Shown: positions 45,310 to 55,861 of the stretch, piece by piece
How the letters are laid out: each line of letters begins with the position of its first letter
Position numbering within the stretch: the first letter of the stretch is position 1
DNA from: Seleniivibrio woodruffii
Lineage (GTDB): Bacteria > Chrysiogenota > Deferribacteres > Deferribacterales > Geovibrionaceae
Assembly: GCF_029267515.1 (NCBI RefSeq)
Contig: NZ_JAJUIS010000001.1
Span: 124,001-188,000, forward strand
Reading direction: 5' to 3'
Length of the DNA stretch: 64,000 nucleotides
Notes under the pieces: generated by a model
What the model was told of the DNA's origin: nothing
The model's database searches: none
The model's input: the letters and a program-made list of their open reading frames with translations, nothing else
Translations under genes and position numbers: made by a program

Positions 45310-46200
45310 ATGAGATACCGTAAATCACTCACCAAAAATTATGATCTGAATGAAAACGACGTAGATAATCTTCTCTTTATCAAACCCCTGATTTCTAAGT
45401 ATAAAGATGAATTTATAGAAGATTTCATGGACAGGATGAAGACACACGCCATCAGCGAAAAGCAGGTAGCCGCCATGGAGGCAAACACTGCGAAACTCGC
45501 CATGTGGTTCGACATGCTTTTCGACGGCAGCGCCGACAACGCTTATTTCGCATTCGTGGGCAAGCTGGGGCTGTCGCTTAACAAATACAAATTTGACCCT
45601 GAGTTCATCTCATCCATGATGAGTTTCGTGCGCCTCTGGCTCCACGAAAAGATATTCAGCCTCATGGAGGACGATGTGCGCAGAAAGAGCATCCTGCTCT
45701 CCATGCACAAGATGCTGGATATCAACAACGAACTTATAATCAGCTCATATTATGAAAAGCTGGTCAGCTCATACAACCCCGTCCACAGCTACCGCAACAA
45801 AGTGGTTGATATAAGCGAAAAGTTCTCTTTCGCCGTTCACGCGCTCATGGTGGTTGTTCTGATAGGACTTACGCTCACCGCCGGATACGCATTTATAGAC
45901 GAAACGGTTCACCTGTTCGGCGAACAGCCGGACCATGCGCTGATAACCGCTCTCGGTTCTCTCCTTATAATCTGGGTGCTGGTGGAGCTTCTCCACACAG
46001 AAGTACAGATGCTGAAAGGCGGCAAGTTTAAAAACTCGATATTTATAAGCGTTGCTCTGATCGCTTTCATCAGGGATCTTATGATAATAACTCTCAAACA
46101 TGAGACAACAAACATGCTCCAGCATGGATTCATTCTTGCGGCGATAACTGTTCTCGGAATCGTATACTGGCTCATCGTTCGCACTGAAAATAATAATTAA
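45310..46200 (+). CDS. Globin-like (protoglobin-type) N-terminus fused to a PsiE-like membrane domain
   Basis: 296 residues. Residues 1-165 resemble the globin domain of globin-coupled sensors and protoglobins: DFMDRMKTHAISE, WFDMLFDG, then FVGKLGLSLNKYKFDPEF. In heme-binding members this last segment reads G-x-x-H-x-x-x-G; here the proximal His position is Gly, so heme binding is doubtful. Four membrane helices follow (about 175-196, 209-229, 242-261, 271-289), with the LLHTEVQMLKGGKFK and RDLMIITL pattern of PsiE. secA starts 12 bases downstream, so the two are probably co-transcribed. The ribosome site is weak. Function unknown. Confidence 0.72.
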   Translation: MRYRKSLTKNYDLNENDVDNLLFIKPLISKYKDEFIEDFMDRMKTHAISEKQVAAMEANTAKLAMWFDMLFDGSADNAYFAFVGKLGLSLNKYKFDPEFISSMMSFVRLWLHEKIFSLMEDDVRRKSILLSMHKMLDINNELIISSYYEKLVSSYNPVHSYRNKVVDISEKFSFAVHALMVVVLIGLTLTAGYAFIDETVHLFGEQPDHALITALGSLLIIWVLVELLHTEVQMLKGGKFKNSIFISVALIAFIRDLMIITLKHETTNMLQHGFILAAITVLGIVYWLIVRTENNN

Positions 46201-46212
46201 CCGGGGTTTTTA

Positions 46213-48813
46213 ATGTTCAAATCAGTTTTGCAGAAAATATTCGGCTCATATGCCGAACGCTATATCAAGACCATGCAGCCCATGGTTTCGGCTGTGGCAG
46301 CTCTTGAGCCTAAGATGCAGGAGCTTTCCTTTGACCAGCTCGCGGAAGCGGCAGCCATGTTGAAAGAGAAGCTGGCAAACGGAGCCACGGAAGACGATAT
46401 CATGAACCAGACCTTCGCACTCGTGCGCGAGGCGGGACGCAGAACACTGAACATGCGCCACTTCGACGTTCAGCTTATGGGCGGATACGCACTGCACAAG
46501 GGCAAAATAGCCGAAATGAAAACCGGTGAAGGCAAAACCCTTGTGGCAACTCTTGCCATGTCCCTTAACGCAATGGGCGGAAAAGGAGCGCACCTCGTAA
46601 CGGTCAACGACTACCTCGCAAGACGCGATGCGCAGTGGATGAGCCCCATATATCTGGCGCTGGGTCTTTCCGTGGGCATCATAAACCACGAACGCTCATT
46701 CCTTGTGGAATGGGACGACAAAGAGGCGTTCACAACGAAACTCGCCGAAGTTACACGCCCGGAAGCATACGCAGCGGACATCACATACGGAACAAACAAC
46801 GAGTTCGGTTTCGACTATCTGCGCGACAACATGAAGCCGCCCCATGAACCCACTGCACAGCGCGAAATGAACTTCGCCATTGTGGATGAGGTGGACTCCA
46901 TCCTTATCGACGAGGCGAGAACGCCCCTCATCATCTCCGGTCCCACAGAGAGAAGCACCGAAAAATACTACAACGTGGATATGGTTGTGCGCCAGCTCAG
47001 CGCAGAAGCTCACTATAAAGTTGACGAGAAGAACCGCTCAGTTCAGATGAACGACGAAGGCATCAACTTTGTCGAAAAGGAACTCGGCATTGATAACCTT
47101 TACGACATCAAATATGTCGACGTTCTCCACAACGTAAACAACTCACTTAAAGCCCATGCCATTTTCAAAAAAGACGTGGACTACGTTGTTAAAGACGGTC
47201 AGGTCATCATTGTCGATGAATTTACAGGACGACTCCAGCCCGGCAGACGCTATTCCGACGGGATGCACCAGGCTCTGGAAGCCAAAGAGGGCGTACAGAT
47301 TGAGAGCGAAAACCAGACGCTGGCATCCATCACATACCAGAACTATTTCCGCATGTATAAGAAACTTGCAGGCATGACGGGTACCGCTCTCACAGAAGCA
47401 AACGAGTTCATGTCAATCTATAACCTCGGCGTTGCCGTTATCCCCACAAACATGAGGATGATACGCAAGGACTACACAGATGTCATCTTCCGCACTGCTA
47501 AGGAAAAATATATCGCCATAGTGGACGAGATTGAAGAGATGCACAAAACGGGCAGACCTGTTCTTGTGGGTACCAGTTCAATCGAAAAATCCGAACTGAT
47601 AAGCGACCTGCTCGACCGTAAAAAGATAAAGCACGAGGTTCTGAACGCAAAGAACCACGAACGTGAAGCTGAGATTGTTAAGGACGCAGGTCTTAAAGGA
47701 GCCGTTACAATCGCAACAAACATGGCAGGACGCGGTACCGACATTAAGCTCGGCGACGGAGTGCGCGAACTTGGCGGTCTGCACATCATAGGTACCGACA
47801 GACACGAATCAAGACGTATCGACAACCAGTTGAGAGGTCGTGCCGGACGTCAGGGTGACCCCGGTTCGTCCCGCTTCTTTGTCTCTCTTGAAGACGACCT
47901 TATGCGCATCTTCGGTTCGGAAAAGATCGCTTCCATCATGCAGAAACTCGGCATGAAAGAGGGCGAATCCATCGAACACCCCATCATTACCCGCTCTATT
48001 GAGGGCGCTCAGAAAAAAGTTGAGGCGTTCCACTTCGAAATAAGAAAGCACCTGCTGGACTATGACAACGTCATGAACCAGCAGAGAAACGTTATATACA
48101 CACTGCGCCGTGATATCATCTCCGGCGGCGCCTCCGATGAGATAGTCGCTGAAACCATTGACAACGTCATCGACGCTATGGTTGAGGCGCATGTCAACGC
48201 GGCTGAAAAACCTGATTATGAGGCATTTGAAAAAGAAATTTCCGAAGTTTTCGATATAGAGTTTTCATTTGCAGAAGACAGAAGGCAGCTCCACAGTGAA
48301 GTAGACCGCCTGAAAACCCTTGTAAACGCAAGGCTTGAACAGAAAAAACAGGAGTTCGGCGGGTTCTTCGCAGACGTTGCAAGGTTCCTGTATACTTCAA
48401 TTCTCGATTCAAAATGGAAAGAGAATCTTCTCCACATGGATCATCTGCGTGATTCTGTTGGTCTGCGCGGATACGGACAGAAAGACCCGCTGAACGAATA
48501 TAAGCGCGAAGCCTACAACCTTTTCATAACTATGATGAACAAGGTAAACAGCGAGGTTATCCGTGTACTCTTCCATGTTGAAATGAATAAACAGTCCGAC
48601 ATTGAAGAGGCTGAACAGAAACAGGAGAGGGTTCAGACCAAAGAGGAACAGCGGGATATATTCGCCGAAAAACCCCAGCAGCAGGAAGATAAACGCACAC
48701 CCATTAAAAGAGAGTTTCCCAAAGTCGGGCGCAACGACCTCTGCCCCTGCGGCAGCGGAAAGAAATATAAAAAATGCCACGGCGCGAACGAGCCGGATGC
48801 AAACGAAGACTAA
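46213..48813 (+). CDS. secA: Protein translocase ATPase SecA
   Basis: Motor that drives preproteins through SecYEG. 866 residues. Walker [12 protein letters not shown] near residue 100, [20 protein letters not shown], the second helicase part [14 protein letters not shown], and [20 protein letters not shown]. It ends in the zinc-binding SecB/ribosome-contact tail [15 protein letters not shown] single complete copy. A terminator follows 28 bases after the stop. Confidence 0.98.
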   Translation: MFKSVLQKIFGSYAERYIKTMQPMVSAVAALEPKMQELSFDQLAEAAAMLKEKLANGATEDDIMNQTFALVREAGRRTLNMRHFDVQLMGGYALHKGKIAEMKTGEGKTLVATLAMSLNAMGGKGAHLVTVNDYLARRDAQWMSPIYLALGLSVGIINHERSFLVEWDDKEAFTTKLAEVTRPEAYAADITYGTNNEFGFDYLRDNMKPPHEPTAQREMNFAIVDEVDSILIDEARTPLIISGPTERSTEKYYNVDMVVRQLSAEAHYKVDEKNRSVQMNDEGINFVEKELGIDNLYDIKYVDVLHNVNNSLKAHAIFKKDVDYVVKDGQVIIVDEFTGRLQPGRRYSDGMHQALEAKEGVQIESENQTLASITYQNYFRMYKKLAGMTGTALTEANEFMSIYNLGVAVIPTNMRMIRKDYTDVIFRTAKEKYIAIVDEIEEMHKTGRPVLVGTSSIEKSELISDLLDRKKIKHEVLNAKNHEREAEIVKDAGLKGAVTIATNMAGRGTDIKLGDGVRELGGLHIIGTDRHESRRIDNQLRGRAGRQGDPGSSRFFVSLEDDLMRIFGSEKIASIMQKLGMKEGESIEHPIITRSIEGAQKKVEAFHFEIRKHLLDYDNVMNQQRNVIYTLRRDIISGGASDEIVAETIDNVIDAMVEAHVNAAEKPDYEAFEKEISEVFDIEFSFAEDRRQLHSEVDRLKTLVNARLEQKKQEFGGFFADVARFLYTSILDSKWKENLLHMDHLRDSVGLRGYGQKDPLNEYKREAYNLFITMMNKVNSEVIRVLFHVEMNKQSDIEEAEQKQERVQTKEEQRDIFAEKPQQQEDKRTPIKREFPKVGRNDLCPCGSGKKYKKCHGANEPDANED

Positions 48814-48840
48814 GCGAAACAGCCTTAAAAGGTATATAAT

Positions 48841-48870
48841 AGGGGAGCTGAAAAACTCCCCTTTTCTTTT
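48841..48870 (+). terminator. Intrinsic terminator after secA
   Basis: AGGGGAG (48841-48847) pairs with CTCCCCT (48856-48862) and is followed by TTTCTTTTT. A perfect TATAAT at 48835-48840 just before it may be the -10 of the next gene, although no good -35 is seen; transcripts starting there would lack half of this stem. Confidence 0.75.
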
Positions 48871-48881
48871 TGAGGCGCTTT

Positions 48882-49427
48882 ATGAAAGAATTTCCTTTAT
48901 CAAAAGCCTACAGATTCATCGAACCTGGTCCCGTAATTCTCCTTTCAACTTTCAACGGACAGAAGAACAACGTAATGACCCTCAGCTATACCATGGTCAT
49001 AGACGACAGCACACCGCTTATAGCTGTCAGTATGGGTACATGGGATTTCAGCTTTGACATTCTGCTGTCGGAACGGGAATGTGTGGTTTCAATACCATCA
49101 GACAATATGCTGGAAAAGACTGTGGATATAGGCAACTGCACCGGCGCGGATACGGATAAATTTGCGAAATTCGGTCTGACGGCAGTGAAAGCTGCAAGGG
49201 TGAAAGCACCGCTTATAAAGGAGTCTCCTGTAAATCTTGAATGTGTGATAGAGGATGATTCACTACTGGGCAGATACAACCTGATCATTCTCAGGGTTGT
49301 TAAGGCATGGTGTTCTCAGGAGCATTTCAGAAAGATCCACCACAACGGCGACGGCACGTTCACAGTTGACAGCGAAACGTTCGATATGAAAAGCCGCATG
49401 ACCCGCTGGCCTGAATATATAAGCTAG
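48882..49427 (+). CDS. Flavin reductase-like (flavoredoxin) domain protein
   Basis: 181 residues, FMN-binding split barrel. KAYRFIEPGPVILLSTFN, NVMTLSYTMVIDD, and CVVSIPSDNMLEKTVDIGNC match flavoredoxin-type flavin reductases, which pass electrons to partners in anaerobes. ATG 48882 with GAGG 7 bases upstream is preferred to TTG 48870. Its start lies only 11 bases after the secA terminator. An imperfect GCCCA/TGGGC hairpin follows its stop. Confidence 0.86.
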   Translation: MKEFPLSKAYRFIEPGPVILLSTFNGQKNNVMTLSYTMVIDDSTPLIAVSMGTWDFSFDILLSERECVVSIPSDNMLEKTVDIGNCTGADTDKFAKFGLTAVKAARVKAPLIKESPVNLECVIEDDSLLGRYNLIILRVVKAWCSQEHFRKIHHNGDGTFTVDSETFDMKSRMTRWPEYIS

Positions 49428-49544
49428 CAACGCCCAGAAATGCGCAGACTATGGGCATTAAATTTTTGTGGTCAGATGCGAGTTATGCAAGGGTGGCAAG
49501 GTTAGACGAGCAAAATGTCACATTATATTGCAGCAGAAAGTAAA

Positions 49545-49574
49545 AGAGCGGTAAAGACCTCGCTCTACCGCTCT
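49545..49574 (-). terminator. Intrinsic terminator after rpsU
   Basis: AGAGCGGTA (49545-49553) and TACCGCTCT (49566-49574) form a 9-bp stem; on the minus strand TTTTACTTTC follows. It ends the long minus-strand proteostasis run. Confidence 0.75.
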
Positions 49575-49615
49575 CTTCATTAAGACAGCCGCTTTGTACA
49601 AGCAACCATACATTC

Positions 49616-49834
49616 TTAATAGTATTTGTACTTGTCGTTGAGTTTACGCTGAAGTTTCTGCTGTTTGCGTTTAGCTTTGAGCAGTTTTTTTCTGCGAACC
49701 TCTGTGGGTTTCTCATAATAGGTATGAGTTTTAATCTCCCTAATGAGACCCTCGCGCTCTATCTTCTTTTTCAGAAGTTTAAGAGCGTAGTCGACGTTAT
49801 CGCCGTCAACCTTTACAATAGCGTTAATTGCCAC
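49616..49834 (-). CDS. rpsU: 30S ribosomal protein S21
   Basis: Small basic ribosomal protein of 72 residues. NVDYALKLLKKKIEREG and EIKTHTYYEKPTEVRRKK are S21 signatures. Two GTG codons compete. The one at 49843 is too near AAGGA to be read well, and the one at 49834, with a 10-base spacing, is preferred. It follows lon by 25 bases. Confidence 0.93.
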   Translation of the reverse strand: MAINAIVKVDGDNVDYALKLLKKKIEREGLIREIKTHTYYEKPTEVRRKKLLKAKRKQQKLQRKLNDKYKYY

Positions 49835-49859
49835 TGTAATCACATCCTTTTCTATAAAT

Positions 49860-52169
49860 TTAAATTAGCACTATATCGAGCACCTGATCGATATGCTCCA
49901 CCAGATGAACACGAAGCATACTTCTAACATCCGACGGTATATCTGTCAAGTCCTTATCGTTGGCTTTCGGTAAAATAACTTCTTTTAAGCCCGCTCTGTG
50001 TGCGGCAAGCACCTTTTCCTTTACTCCGCCGATGGCGAGCACGCGTCCGCGCAGGGTTATCTCTCCTGTCATCGCGATGTCGCAGCGCACCTGACGTTCA
50101 GACAGCGCGGACAGGATAGCCGTTGTCATGGTAATACCTGCGCTGGGTCCGTCCTTTGGCACTGCGCCTTCGGGGACGTGAATGTGCAGGTCAAAGTCGG
50201 AAAAACGTTTAGCGGGTATCTGAAGCCGCGTGGCACAGCTTTTCGCGACGGTAAACGCCGTCTGTGCGGATTCCTTCATAACGTCGCCCAGCTTGCCCGT
50301 AAGCTGCAGTTTCCCGCTGCCTCTGTATATCGCAACCTCTATCTGCAAAATATCTCCGCCGTACGGAGTCCATGCCAGTCCTGTTGCAACACCGATTTCT
50401 ATCGGGGCCGGTATCGCTTCGAAACGGAATTTCATCTTGCCAAGGAATTTATCAAGATTTTTATCGTTTACCTTAACGGTTTTAAGGTCGGGATTTTCAA
50501 CTATCTTCTTCGCCGCCTTACGGATTATGGAGGCTATCTCACGCTCAAGGTTTCTGACACCCGCCTCTTTCGTATATCCGCGGATAATGCCGTATACGGC
50601 GCTGTCGGCAATTCTGACCCGTTCGCTGTCAAGATTATGCTCTTTAAGCTGTTTCGGTATCAGGAATTTAGCCGCAATGCCGAATTTTTCCTTTTCGGTG
50701 TAACCTGTGACGGGGATTACCTCCATCCTGTCCAGAAGTGGTCTGGGGATACCGTCAAGGCTGTTGGCGGTGGTGATGAACAGTACCTTTGAAAGGTCGA
50801 ACTCCACCTCAAGGTAGTGGTCAACGAACGTTGTGTTCTGTTCAGGGTCGAGCACTTCGAGCAGAGCGGATGAAGGGTCGCCCCTGAAATCCGCACCCAG
50901 CTTGTCAATCTCGTCCAGCAGGAACACGGGGTTCATGCTCTTTGCCTTTTTGATGCTCTGTATTATCTTGCCCGGCAGCGAGCCGATGTATGTTTTTCTG
51001 TGTCCGCGTATCTCAGCCTCATCACGCACACCGCCAAGTGACATGCGAACGAACTCCCTGCCCATAGCTTCGGCTATGGAGCGCGCCAGAGAAGTCTTGC
51101 CCACTCCCGGAGGTCCTGTGAAGCAGAGTATCGCGCCCTTGATATCCGGCGCTATTTTTTTGACTGCGAGGTATTCAAGGATACGTTCTTTGGGCTTCTC
51201 AAGCCCGAAGTGGTCGCGGTTAAGTATCTCTTCCGCATTTTTCAACTCCAGCTTGTCCTCGGTGTAGTTTCCCCAGGGCATAGAGAGTATCCAGTCCAGA
51301 TAGTTCCTTACAACGGTTGCCTCGGCACTCATGGGGGACATGAGTTTCAGCTTCTTAAACTCTTTCTTCGTCTTCTCTTTAACTATTTCGCTGAGTTTTG
51401 CAGTGTTTATCTTCTCTTCAAGCTCGTCAATATCCGCTTTGAAGTCATCATCCTTCCCCAGCTCCTCGTTGATAGCCTTAACCTGCTCGCCCAGATAGTA
51501 CTCTTTCTGGGCTTTGGACATCTGGTTTTTCACCTTCTGCCTGATGCGGTTGTCCATCTTGACAAGCTCAATGTACGTCTGCACAAGCTCAATAACTTTT
51601 TCAACACGCTCCTGTGCATTGTCTATCTCAAGAACTGTCTGCTGTTCTGTGTTCTTAACAGGCATATAAGAAGCAACAGAATACGCCAGTCTGTTTATAT
51701 CGTCGATCTCCGTAACGGTATTAAGTATATTATCGTTTATCTTTTTAGAAAATTCGGCATAGCTGCGGAAGCTCTCCGCCAGCATCTTAAAAAGTACAGG
51801 CTCTTCCGTGCTGTCAATTTCGCCGTCGGGTATTATGCTGACGTTTGCAAAAAGGCAGTCGCCCTCGTCCGCCATGGACAGTATCCGTCCGCGCTGCACA
51901 CCCTCCATAAGGAGCTTAACGGTACCGTCGGGCAGCTTTAGCACCTGTAATATTTTTGCGGACACGCCTGTGGTATAGAGGTCTTCAAAAGACGGATCAT
52001 TCACCTCCTCGTCCTTCTGCAGAACGAAAAAGACGTGACCTCGGGTCTTTTCAGCAAGTTCGACGGCATTCACAGACTTATCGCGTCCGACGAACACCGG
52101 AGTTATCATATAGGGGAAAACCACCATATCCCTGAGGGGTATAAGCGGATATTGCTCTATTCTCTCCAT
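49860..52169 (-). CDS. lon: ATP-dependent protease Lon
   Basis: 769 residues, full-length LonA. N-terminal substrate domain (YPLIPLRDMVVFPYM), AAA+ domain with Walker A GPPGVGKTSLARS near residue 350, FLLDEIDKLG, and a C-terminal protease domain with the catalytic Ser in PKDGPSAGITM near residue 675 and the Lys in the later GGVKEKVLAA. Cytosolic quality control. It follows clpX on the same strand after 216 bases with a terminator and a repeat-like segment. Confidence 0.97.
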   Translation of the reverse strand: MERIEQYPLIPLRDMVVFPYMITPVFVGRDKSVNAVELAEKTRGHVFFVLQKDEEVNDPSFEDLYTTGVSAKILQVLKLPDGTVKLLMEGVQRGRILSMADEGDCLFANVSIIPDGEIDSTEEPVLFKMLAESFRSYAEFSKKINDNILNTVTEIDDINRLAYSVASYMPVKNTEQQTVLEIDNAQERVEKVIELVQTYIELVKMDNRIRQKVKNQMSKAQKEYYLGEQVKAINEELGKDDDFKADIDELEEKINTAKLSEIVKEKTKKEFKKLKLMSPMSAEATVVRNYLDWILSMPWGNYTEDKLELKNAEEILNRDHFGLEKPKERILEYLAVKKIAPDIKGAILCFTGPPGVGKTSLARSIAEAMGREFVRMSLGGVRDEAEIRGHRKTYIGSLPGKIIQSIKKAKSMNPVFLLDEIDKLGADFRGDPSSALLEVLDPEQNTTFVDHYLEVEFDLSKVLFITTANSLDGIPRPLLDRMEVIPVTGYTEKEKFGIAAKFLIPKQLKEHNLDSERVRIADSAVYGIIRGYTKEAGVRNLEREIASIIRKAAKKIVENPDLKTVKVNDKNLDKFLGKMKFRFEAIPAPIEIGVATGLAWTPYGGDILQIEVAIYRGSGKLQLTGKLGDVMKESAQTAFTVAKSCATRLQIPAKRFSDFDLHIHVPEGAVPKDGPSAGITMTTAILSALSERQVRCDIAMTGEITLRGRVLAIGGVKEKVLAAHRAGLKEVILPKANDKDLTDIPSDVRSMLRVHLVEHIDQVLDIVLI

Positions 52170-52204
52170 TTATCACCTGTAAATTTAAATCAGACTGCCG
52201 CGTC

Positions 52205-52275
52205 AGCTTACAGCTTCCTCGCAGAGACAGATTCCTTTAGTCTTCGCGGGGAACAACGTGACGAAGCGATCTCAA
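52205..52275. repeat. Degenerate dispersed-repeat-like inverted element between clpX and lon
   Basis: A CCTCGCAGAGACAG arm and a GTCTTCGCGGGG arm can pair imperfectly, and ACGTGACGAAGCGATCTC follows. The order and wording recall a short inverted repeat seen dispersed in many bacterial genomes (arms close to GTCATTGCGAGG, tail close to GACGAAGCAATCTC). It is a single copy in this window and non-coding. The likeness is from memory and was not searched. Confidence 0.4.
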
Positions 52276-52300
52276 ATCGTTGTAAATTTCGGCACAAATA

Positions 52301-52330
52301 AAGCAAAGCTCCCCTGAGGGAGCGTTGCTT
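52301..52330 (-). terminator. Intrinsic terminator after clpX
   Basis: AAGCAAAGCTCCC (52301-52313) and GGGAGCGTTGCTT (52318-52330) pair around CTGA with one mismatch; on the minus strand TTTATTTG follows. It lies 56 bases past the clpX stop. Confidence 0.75.
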
Positions 52331-52385
52331 TTATGTATAATAAGTTGATTTTTACAAAAAGGGCAAGGGTTACTTGCAGGATATG

Positions 52386-53627
52386 TTAAGCTGTCTCTTT
52401 TTTGTTTTCATACATCAGGATGGGTTTTGCATTCTCGTTGATAACATCCTCGTTTATGATGCACTCGACGATTTCGCTGTCGGAGGGCACGGTGTACATA
52501 ATGTCCATCATAGCCTCTTCGAGTATGGAACGCAGACCTCTGGCTCCCGTCTTTCTGTTCAGCGCTTTTTTGGCAACTGCTTTCAGAGCGGAGTTTGTGA
52601 AGGTCAGTTTAACGTCGTCAAAAGAGAACATCTGAATGTACTGCTTAATGAGTGCGTTCCTGGGTTCCTGCAGTATTCGCACAAGAGCCTCTTCGTCCAG
52701 ATCTTCAAGGGCTGCTGCAATGGGAAGTCTGCCCACAAATTCGGGGATGAGACCGAATTTGACAAGATCGTCGGGGCGAAGCTGCTTGAGCAGTTCGAAC
52801 CTTGTATAGTCCTTTGTTCCGACGGATTTTGTTGTAAATCCGAGGGATTTTTCGCCGATACGCTTTTTGATGACACTGTCGAGAAATTCGAAAGCGCCCC
52901 CCACTATGAACAGGATATTTGAGGTATCAACCTGAATATAGTCCTGTTGGGGATGCTTGCGTCCGCCCTGCGGCGGTACGTTGGCGATGGTGCCTTCGAT
53001 TATTTTAAGAAGTGCCTGCTGAACACCTTCGCCGCTGACATCTCTTGTGATGCTGGGGCTGTCGGTCTTCTTGGCTATCTTGTCTATCTCGTCGATGAAT
53101 ATGATGCCGTTCTGTGCTCTGTTAACGTCGTAATCGGCGTTTTGAAGGAGCTTGAGAACGACGTTCTCAACATCCTCACCGACGTATCCGGCTTCCGTAA
53201 GAGTGGTTGCGTCTGCAATGGCGAAGGGTACGTTAAGCACTCTTGCCAGAGTCCTTGCCAGAAGGGTCTTGCCCGTTCCGGTGGGTCCCAGAAGGAGTAT
53301 GTTGCTCTTTTCAAGCTCAACTTCGCTCTTTTTGCCGTGGAGAACTCTTTTGTAGTGGTTGTGAACGGCAACGCTCAGCACTTTCTTAGCTTCCTGCTGA
53401 CCGATAACATACTCGTCCAGCTTCTCTTTAATCTCCGCAGGAGTGAGAAGTTTAAGAGCGGTATCCTCTTTGATGCCGTCTTCAAGGTCTTCTTTAAGGA
53501 TTTCGTTGCAAAGTTCTATGCATTCGTTGCAGATGAATACGTTGGGACCTGCAATCAGTTTTTTTACTTCGTCCTGAGTTTTTCCGCAGAATGAACAGGA
53601 GAGTGTTTCTTTTTTTGATTTCGCCAT
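52386..53627 (-). CDS. clpX: ATP-dependent Clp protease unfoldase ClpX
   Basis: 413 residues. N-terminal zinc domain with CSFCGK and ICNECIELC, Walker [13 protein letters not shown] near residue 119, and [10 protein letters not shown]. It unfolds substrates for ClpP. The IGF-type ClpP-contact loop is visible as [13 protein letters not shown] 53627 with AGAGG 7 bases upstream is preferred to GTG 53633. Confidence 0.97.
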   Translation of the reverse strand: MAKSKKETLSCSFCGKTQDEVKKLIAGPNVFICNECIELCNEILKEDLEDGIKEDTALKLLTPAEIKEKLDEYVIGQQEAKKVLSVAVHNHYKRVLHGKKSEVELEKSNILLLGPTGTGKTLLARTLARVLNVPFAIADATTLTEAGYVGEDVENVVLKLLQNADYDVNRAQNGIIFIDEIDKIAKKTDSPSITRDVSGEGVQQALLKIIEGTIANVPPQGGRKHPQQDYIQVDTSNILFIVGGAFEFLDSVIKKRIGEKSLGFTTKSVGTKDYTRFELLKQLRPDDLVKFGLIPEFVGRLPIAAALEDLDEEALVRILQEPRNALIKQYIQMFSFDDVKLTFTNSALKAVAKKALNRKTGARGLRSILEEAMMDIMYTVPSDSEIVECIINEDVINENAKPILMYENKKETA

Positions 53628-53650
53628 GAACACACCTCTTTATGGGTATA

Positions 53651-53678
53651 CCGAAAACAGGCGTCCTGCCGTTTTCGG
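53651..53678. other. Hairpin upstream of clpX
   Basis: CCGAAAAC, a bulged A, GGC, a GTCCT loop, GCC and GTTTTCGG form a strong stem 23 bases before the clpX ATG. Likely in the clpX mRNA leader. Together with imperfect GCACAGGC/GCCTATGC just upstream, it makes this 237-base spacer highly structured. Confidence 0.5.
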
Positions 53679-53751
53679 TCAACGCTTAGCACAGGCAAAG
53701 CCTATGCACGCTTACTTTTAGCCTGTTTTATACTGTAAACCGTATAAAATA

Positions 53752-53777
53752 CACTAAAAGAGGCACATCCTGTGCCT
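53752..53777 (-). terminator. Hairpin with T-run between clpP and clpX
   Basis: AGGCACA (53761-53767) and TGTGCCT (53771-53777) form a 7-bp stem with a 3-base loop; on the minus strand CTTTTAG follows. A further GCGCA/TGCGC stem lies at 53812-53825. Partial or full termination after clpP is plausible. Confidence 0.5.
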
Positions 53778-53870
53778 TGCGGTCAGCCGTAACAGCTTTA
53801 GTCATTTTCGGGCGCAGTTGTGCGCGCAGGATTGTTTATCTACACAAACATATGCATAAGTGTAAATATT

Positions 53871-54458
53871 TCAACCCCTCCTGGTGAATACATCGTCTAT
53901 AAGACCGTACTCTTTAGCCTCCGCAGCCGACATAAAGTTGTCTCTGTCGGAATCTTTTGTAATCTGCTCAACGGTTTTACCTGATGCAGAAGCAAGAATT
54001 CCGTTTAAGACCTCTTTCACGCGGAGAATTTCTTTCGCGTGAATTTCGATGTCTGTCGCCTGCCCCTGCGCACCGCCGAGAACCTGGTGTATCATGATGC
54101 GTGCATGGGGAAGAGCAAATCTTTTACCCTTTGCACCTGCCGCAAGGAGAACGGCGCCCATGCTGGATGCCTGTCCGATGCAGATTGTGGATACGTCGGG
54201 TTTGATGTAGCTCATTGTATCAAGTATGGCGAGTCCGTCAGTAACGACCCCGCCGGGGCTGTTGATGTAAAGGAAGATGTCTTTATCTGGATCTTCCGCT
54301 TCAAGAAACAGCATCTGGGCAATGATGGAGTTTGCGACACCGCTCTCCACCTGTGAGCCCAGAAATATTATCCTGTCTTTCAGCAGACGGGAGTAAATGT
54401 CGTAAGACCTTTCTCCTCTTCCTGTCTGCTCAATGACATAAGGGATATAATAGCTCAT
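53871..54458 (-). CDS. clpP: ATP-dependent Clp protease proteolytic subunit
   Basis: 195-residue serine peptidase that forms the double-heptamer chamber used by ClpX. Catalytic Ser in [10 protein letters not shown], His in [11 protein letters not shown], Asp in the [10 protein letters not shown] region. [20 protein letters not shown] is a common N-terminus. It begins one base after the tig stop. Confidence 0.97.
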   Translation of the reverse strand: MSYYIPYVIEQTGRGERSYDIYSRLLKDRIIFLGSQVESGVANSIIAQMLFLEAEDPDKDIFLYINSPGGVVTDGLAILDTMSYIKPDVSTICIGQASSMGAVLLAAGAKGKRFALPHARIMIHQVLGGAQGQATDIEIHAKEILRVKEVLNGILASASGKTVEQITKDSDRDNFMSAAEAKEYGLIDDVFTRRG

Positions 54459-54459
54459 A

Positions 54460-55809
54460 TTACGCTTCCTTGGCAGCCTTTGACGCCTCAGCTATTTTAG
54501 CGTCTCTCTCCGCCTTGCTGATAACTTTTTCGGCGATTTTGTTATTAGCTGTAAGATAATCGTAGACCATGTTGGTGAAAACAGTGTTTCTGAAAGAAGC
54601 TATGCCGCCGTACTGCTCAAGCTCTTTTTTGAAATCATCAACAGATCTCTCAAATTTTTCCGCGTATTCCGCGATTGCCTTATCAACATCCTCATCTGTG
54701 GGGTTGATATTGTTCTTTTCGGAAATTTTGTTGATAACAAGAGCGCTTTTAATCTGTTTTTCAGCAGTTTCCATGTGCTGTTCGGCAAGTTTCTTCTTAT
54801 TAAGTCCGAACTGCTCAGGGTTCATGCCGTACATGCTGTACTGGCGAAGCGTCTGCTCAGCAAGTTTTTCCGCCTGTTCTACAACCATGACAGCCGGAAT
54901 CTCGAAAGGGTTCTCTGAAATTATTTTATCAAGCATTGTGTTGTAAAGAGCGTCTTTTGAAAGGTCTGCCGCTTCGGCGTTGAGGTCTTCCTCGATAGCT
55001 TTCAGAAGTGCTTCCGCTGTTTCATATTTTTCGCCGATGCTCTTTGCGAAAGCGTCGTCGAGTACGGGAGCTTTTTTCGCTTTTATTTCATGCAGTGTGA
55101 TTGTGAAAACCACAGGCTGACCTGCGAGGGATTTTTCATGGTATTCGGAGGGGAAAGTGACTGTGATGTCTTTAACATCGCCGACTTTCATGCCGACTAT
55201 CTGCTCTTCAAAACCGGGGATGAAGGTGTTTGAACCTATTTCAAGTGAATATGCTTTTGCACAGGCGGAGGGGATAACCTCGCCGTTGAGCTTGCCTTCA
55301 AAATCTATAACAGCCATGTTGCCGTTAACAACTTCTCCGCCTTCAACGGTTTCGAACTGAGCCTGACGTTTCAGAAGGTTTTCAACAACAGTGTCAATGT
55401 CCTCTTTTTCAACGCTGTTGATTTCTTTTGTAAACTCGAAACCTGTGTAGCTGACAACATCAAACACGGGAAAAACGTCAACATATACTTTGAAAGTGAT
55501 GGGTGAATCGTCGTCCTCAAACTTAACGTCTTTAACTTCGGGCTGACCCATTGCTCTGATGCCGTTTTCTTCGATAGCGTTTTTTACGCCTTCATTTATA
55601 ACGTGTTCAAGGGCATAAACGCGGATAGCGTGCCCTTTTTCTTTCATAACAACGTCTTTGGGGGCTTTCCCTTCACGGAAGCCGGCAACTTTGACGGTTT
55701 TTGCAACTTTATTAAATTCGTTTTCAAAGGTATCTTTAAAGACCTGTGCAGGAATCTCCACACTGAGTTCTTTCTGTGACTTTTCTTTGTCCGCAACAGT
55801 AACTTTCAT
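54460..55809 (-). CDS. tig: Trigger factor
   Basis: Ribosome-bound chaperone, 449 residues. Ribosome-binding loop [14 protein letters not shown] near residue 42, then the FKBP-type PPIase domain ([15 protein letters not shown]... [14 protein letters not shown]), and a helical C-terminus. ATG 55809 with AAGGAGA upstream is the right start; the frame stays open upstream but there runs through tRNA-Gly. It heads tig-clpP-clpX. Confidence 0.96.
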   Translation of the reverse strand: MKVTVADKEKSQKELSVEIPAQVFKDTFENEFNKVAKTVKVAGFREGKAPKDVVMKEKGHAIRVYALEHVINEGVKNAIEENGIRAMGQPEVKDVKFEDDDSPITFKVYVDVFPVFDVVSYTGFEFTKEINSVEKEDIDTVVENLLKRQAQFETVEGGEVVNGNMAVIDFEGKLNGEVIPSACAKAYSLEIGSNTFIPGFEEQIVGMKVGDVKDITVTFPSEYHEKSLAGQPVVFTITLHEIKAKKAPVLDDAFAKSIGEKYETAEALLKAIEEDLNAEAADLSKDALYNTMLDKIISENPFEIPAVMVVEQAEKLAEQTLRQYSMYGMNPEQFGLNKKKLAEQHMETAEKQIKSALVINKISEKNNINPTDEDVDKAIAEYAEKFERSVDDFKKELEQYGGIASFRNTVFTNMVYDYLTANNKIAEKVISKAERDAKIAEASKAAKEA

Positions 55810-55861
55810 TGTTTTCTCCTTGGAATATATCAAAGAATATAATTGACTAATTTGGATTTTT

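Noticed and set aside
49428-49615. Small RNA or gene between the flavin reductase and rpsU
   Set aside because: Only an imperfect GCCCA/TGGGC hairpin and the rpsU terminator are visible; no known RNA family pattern was found.
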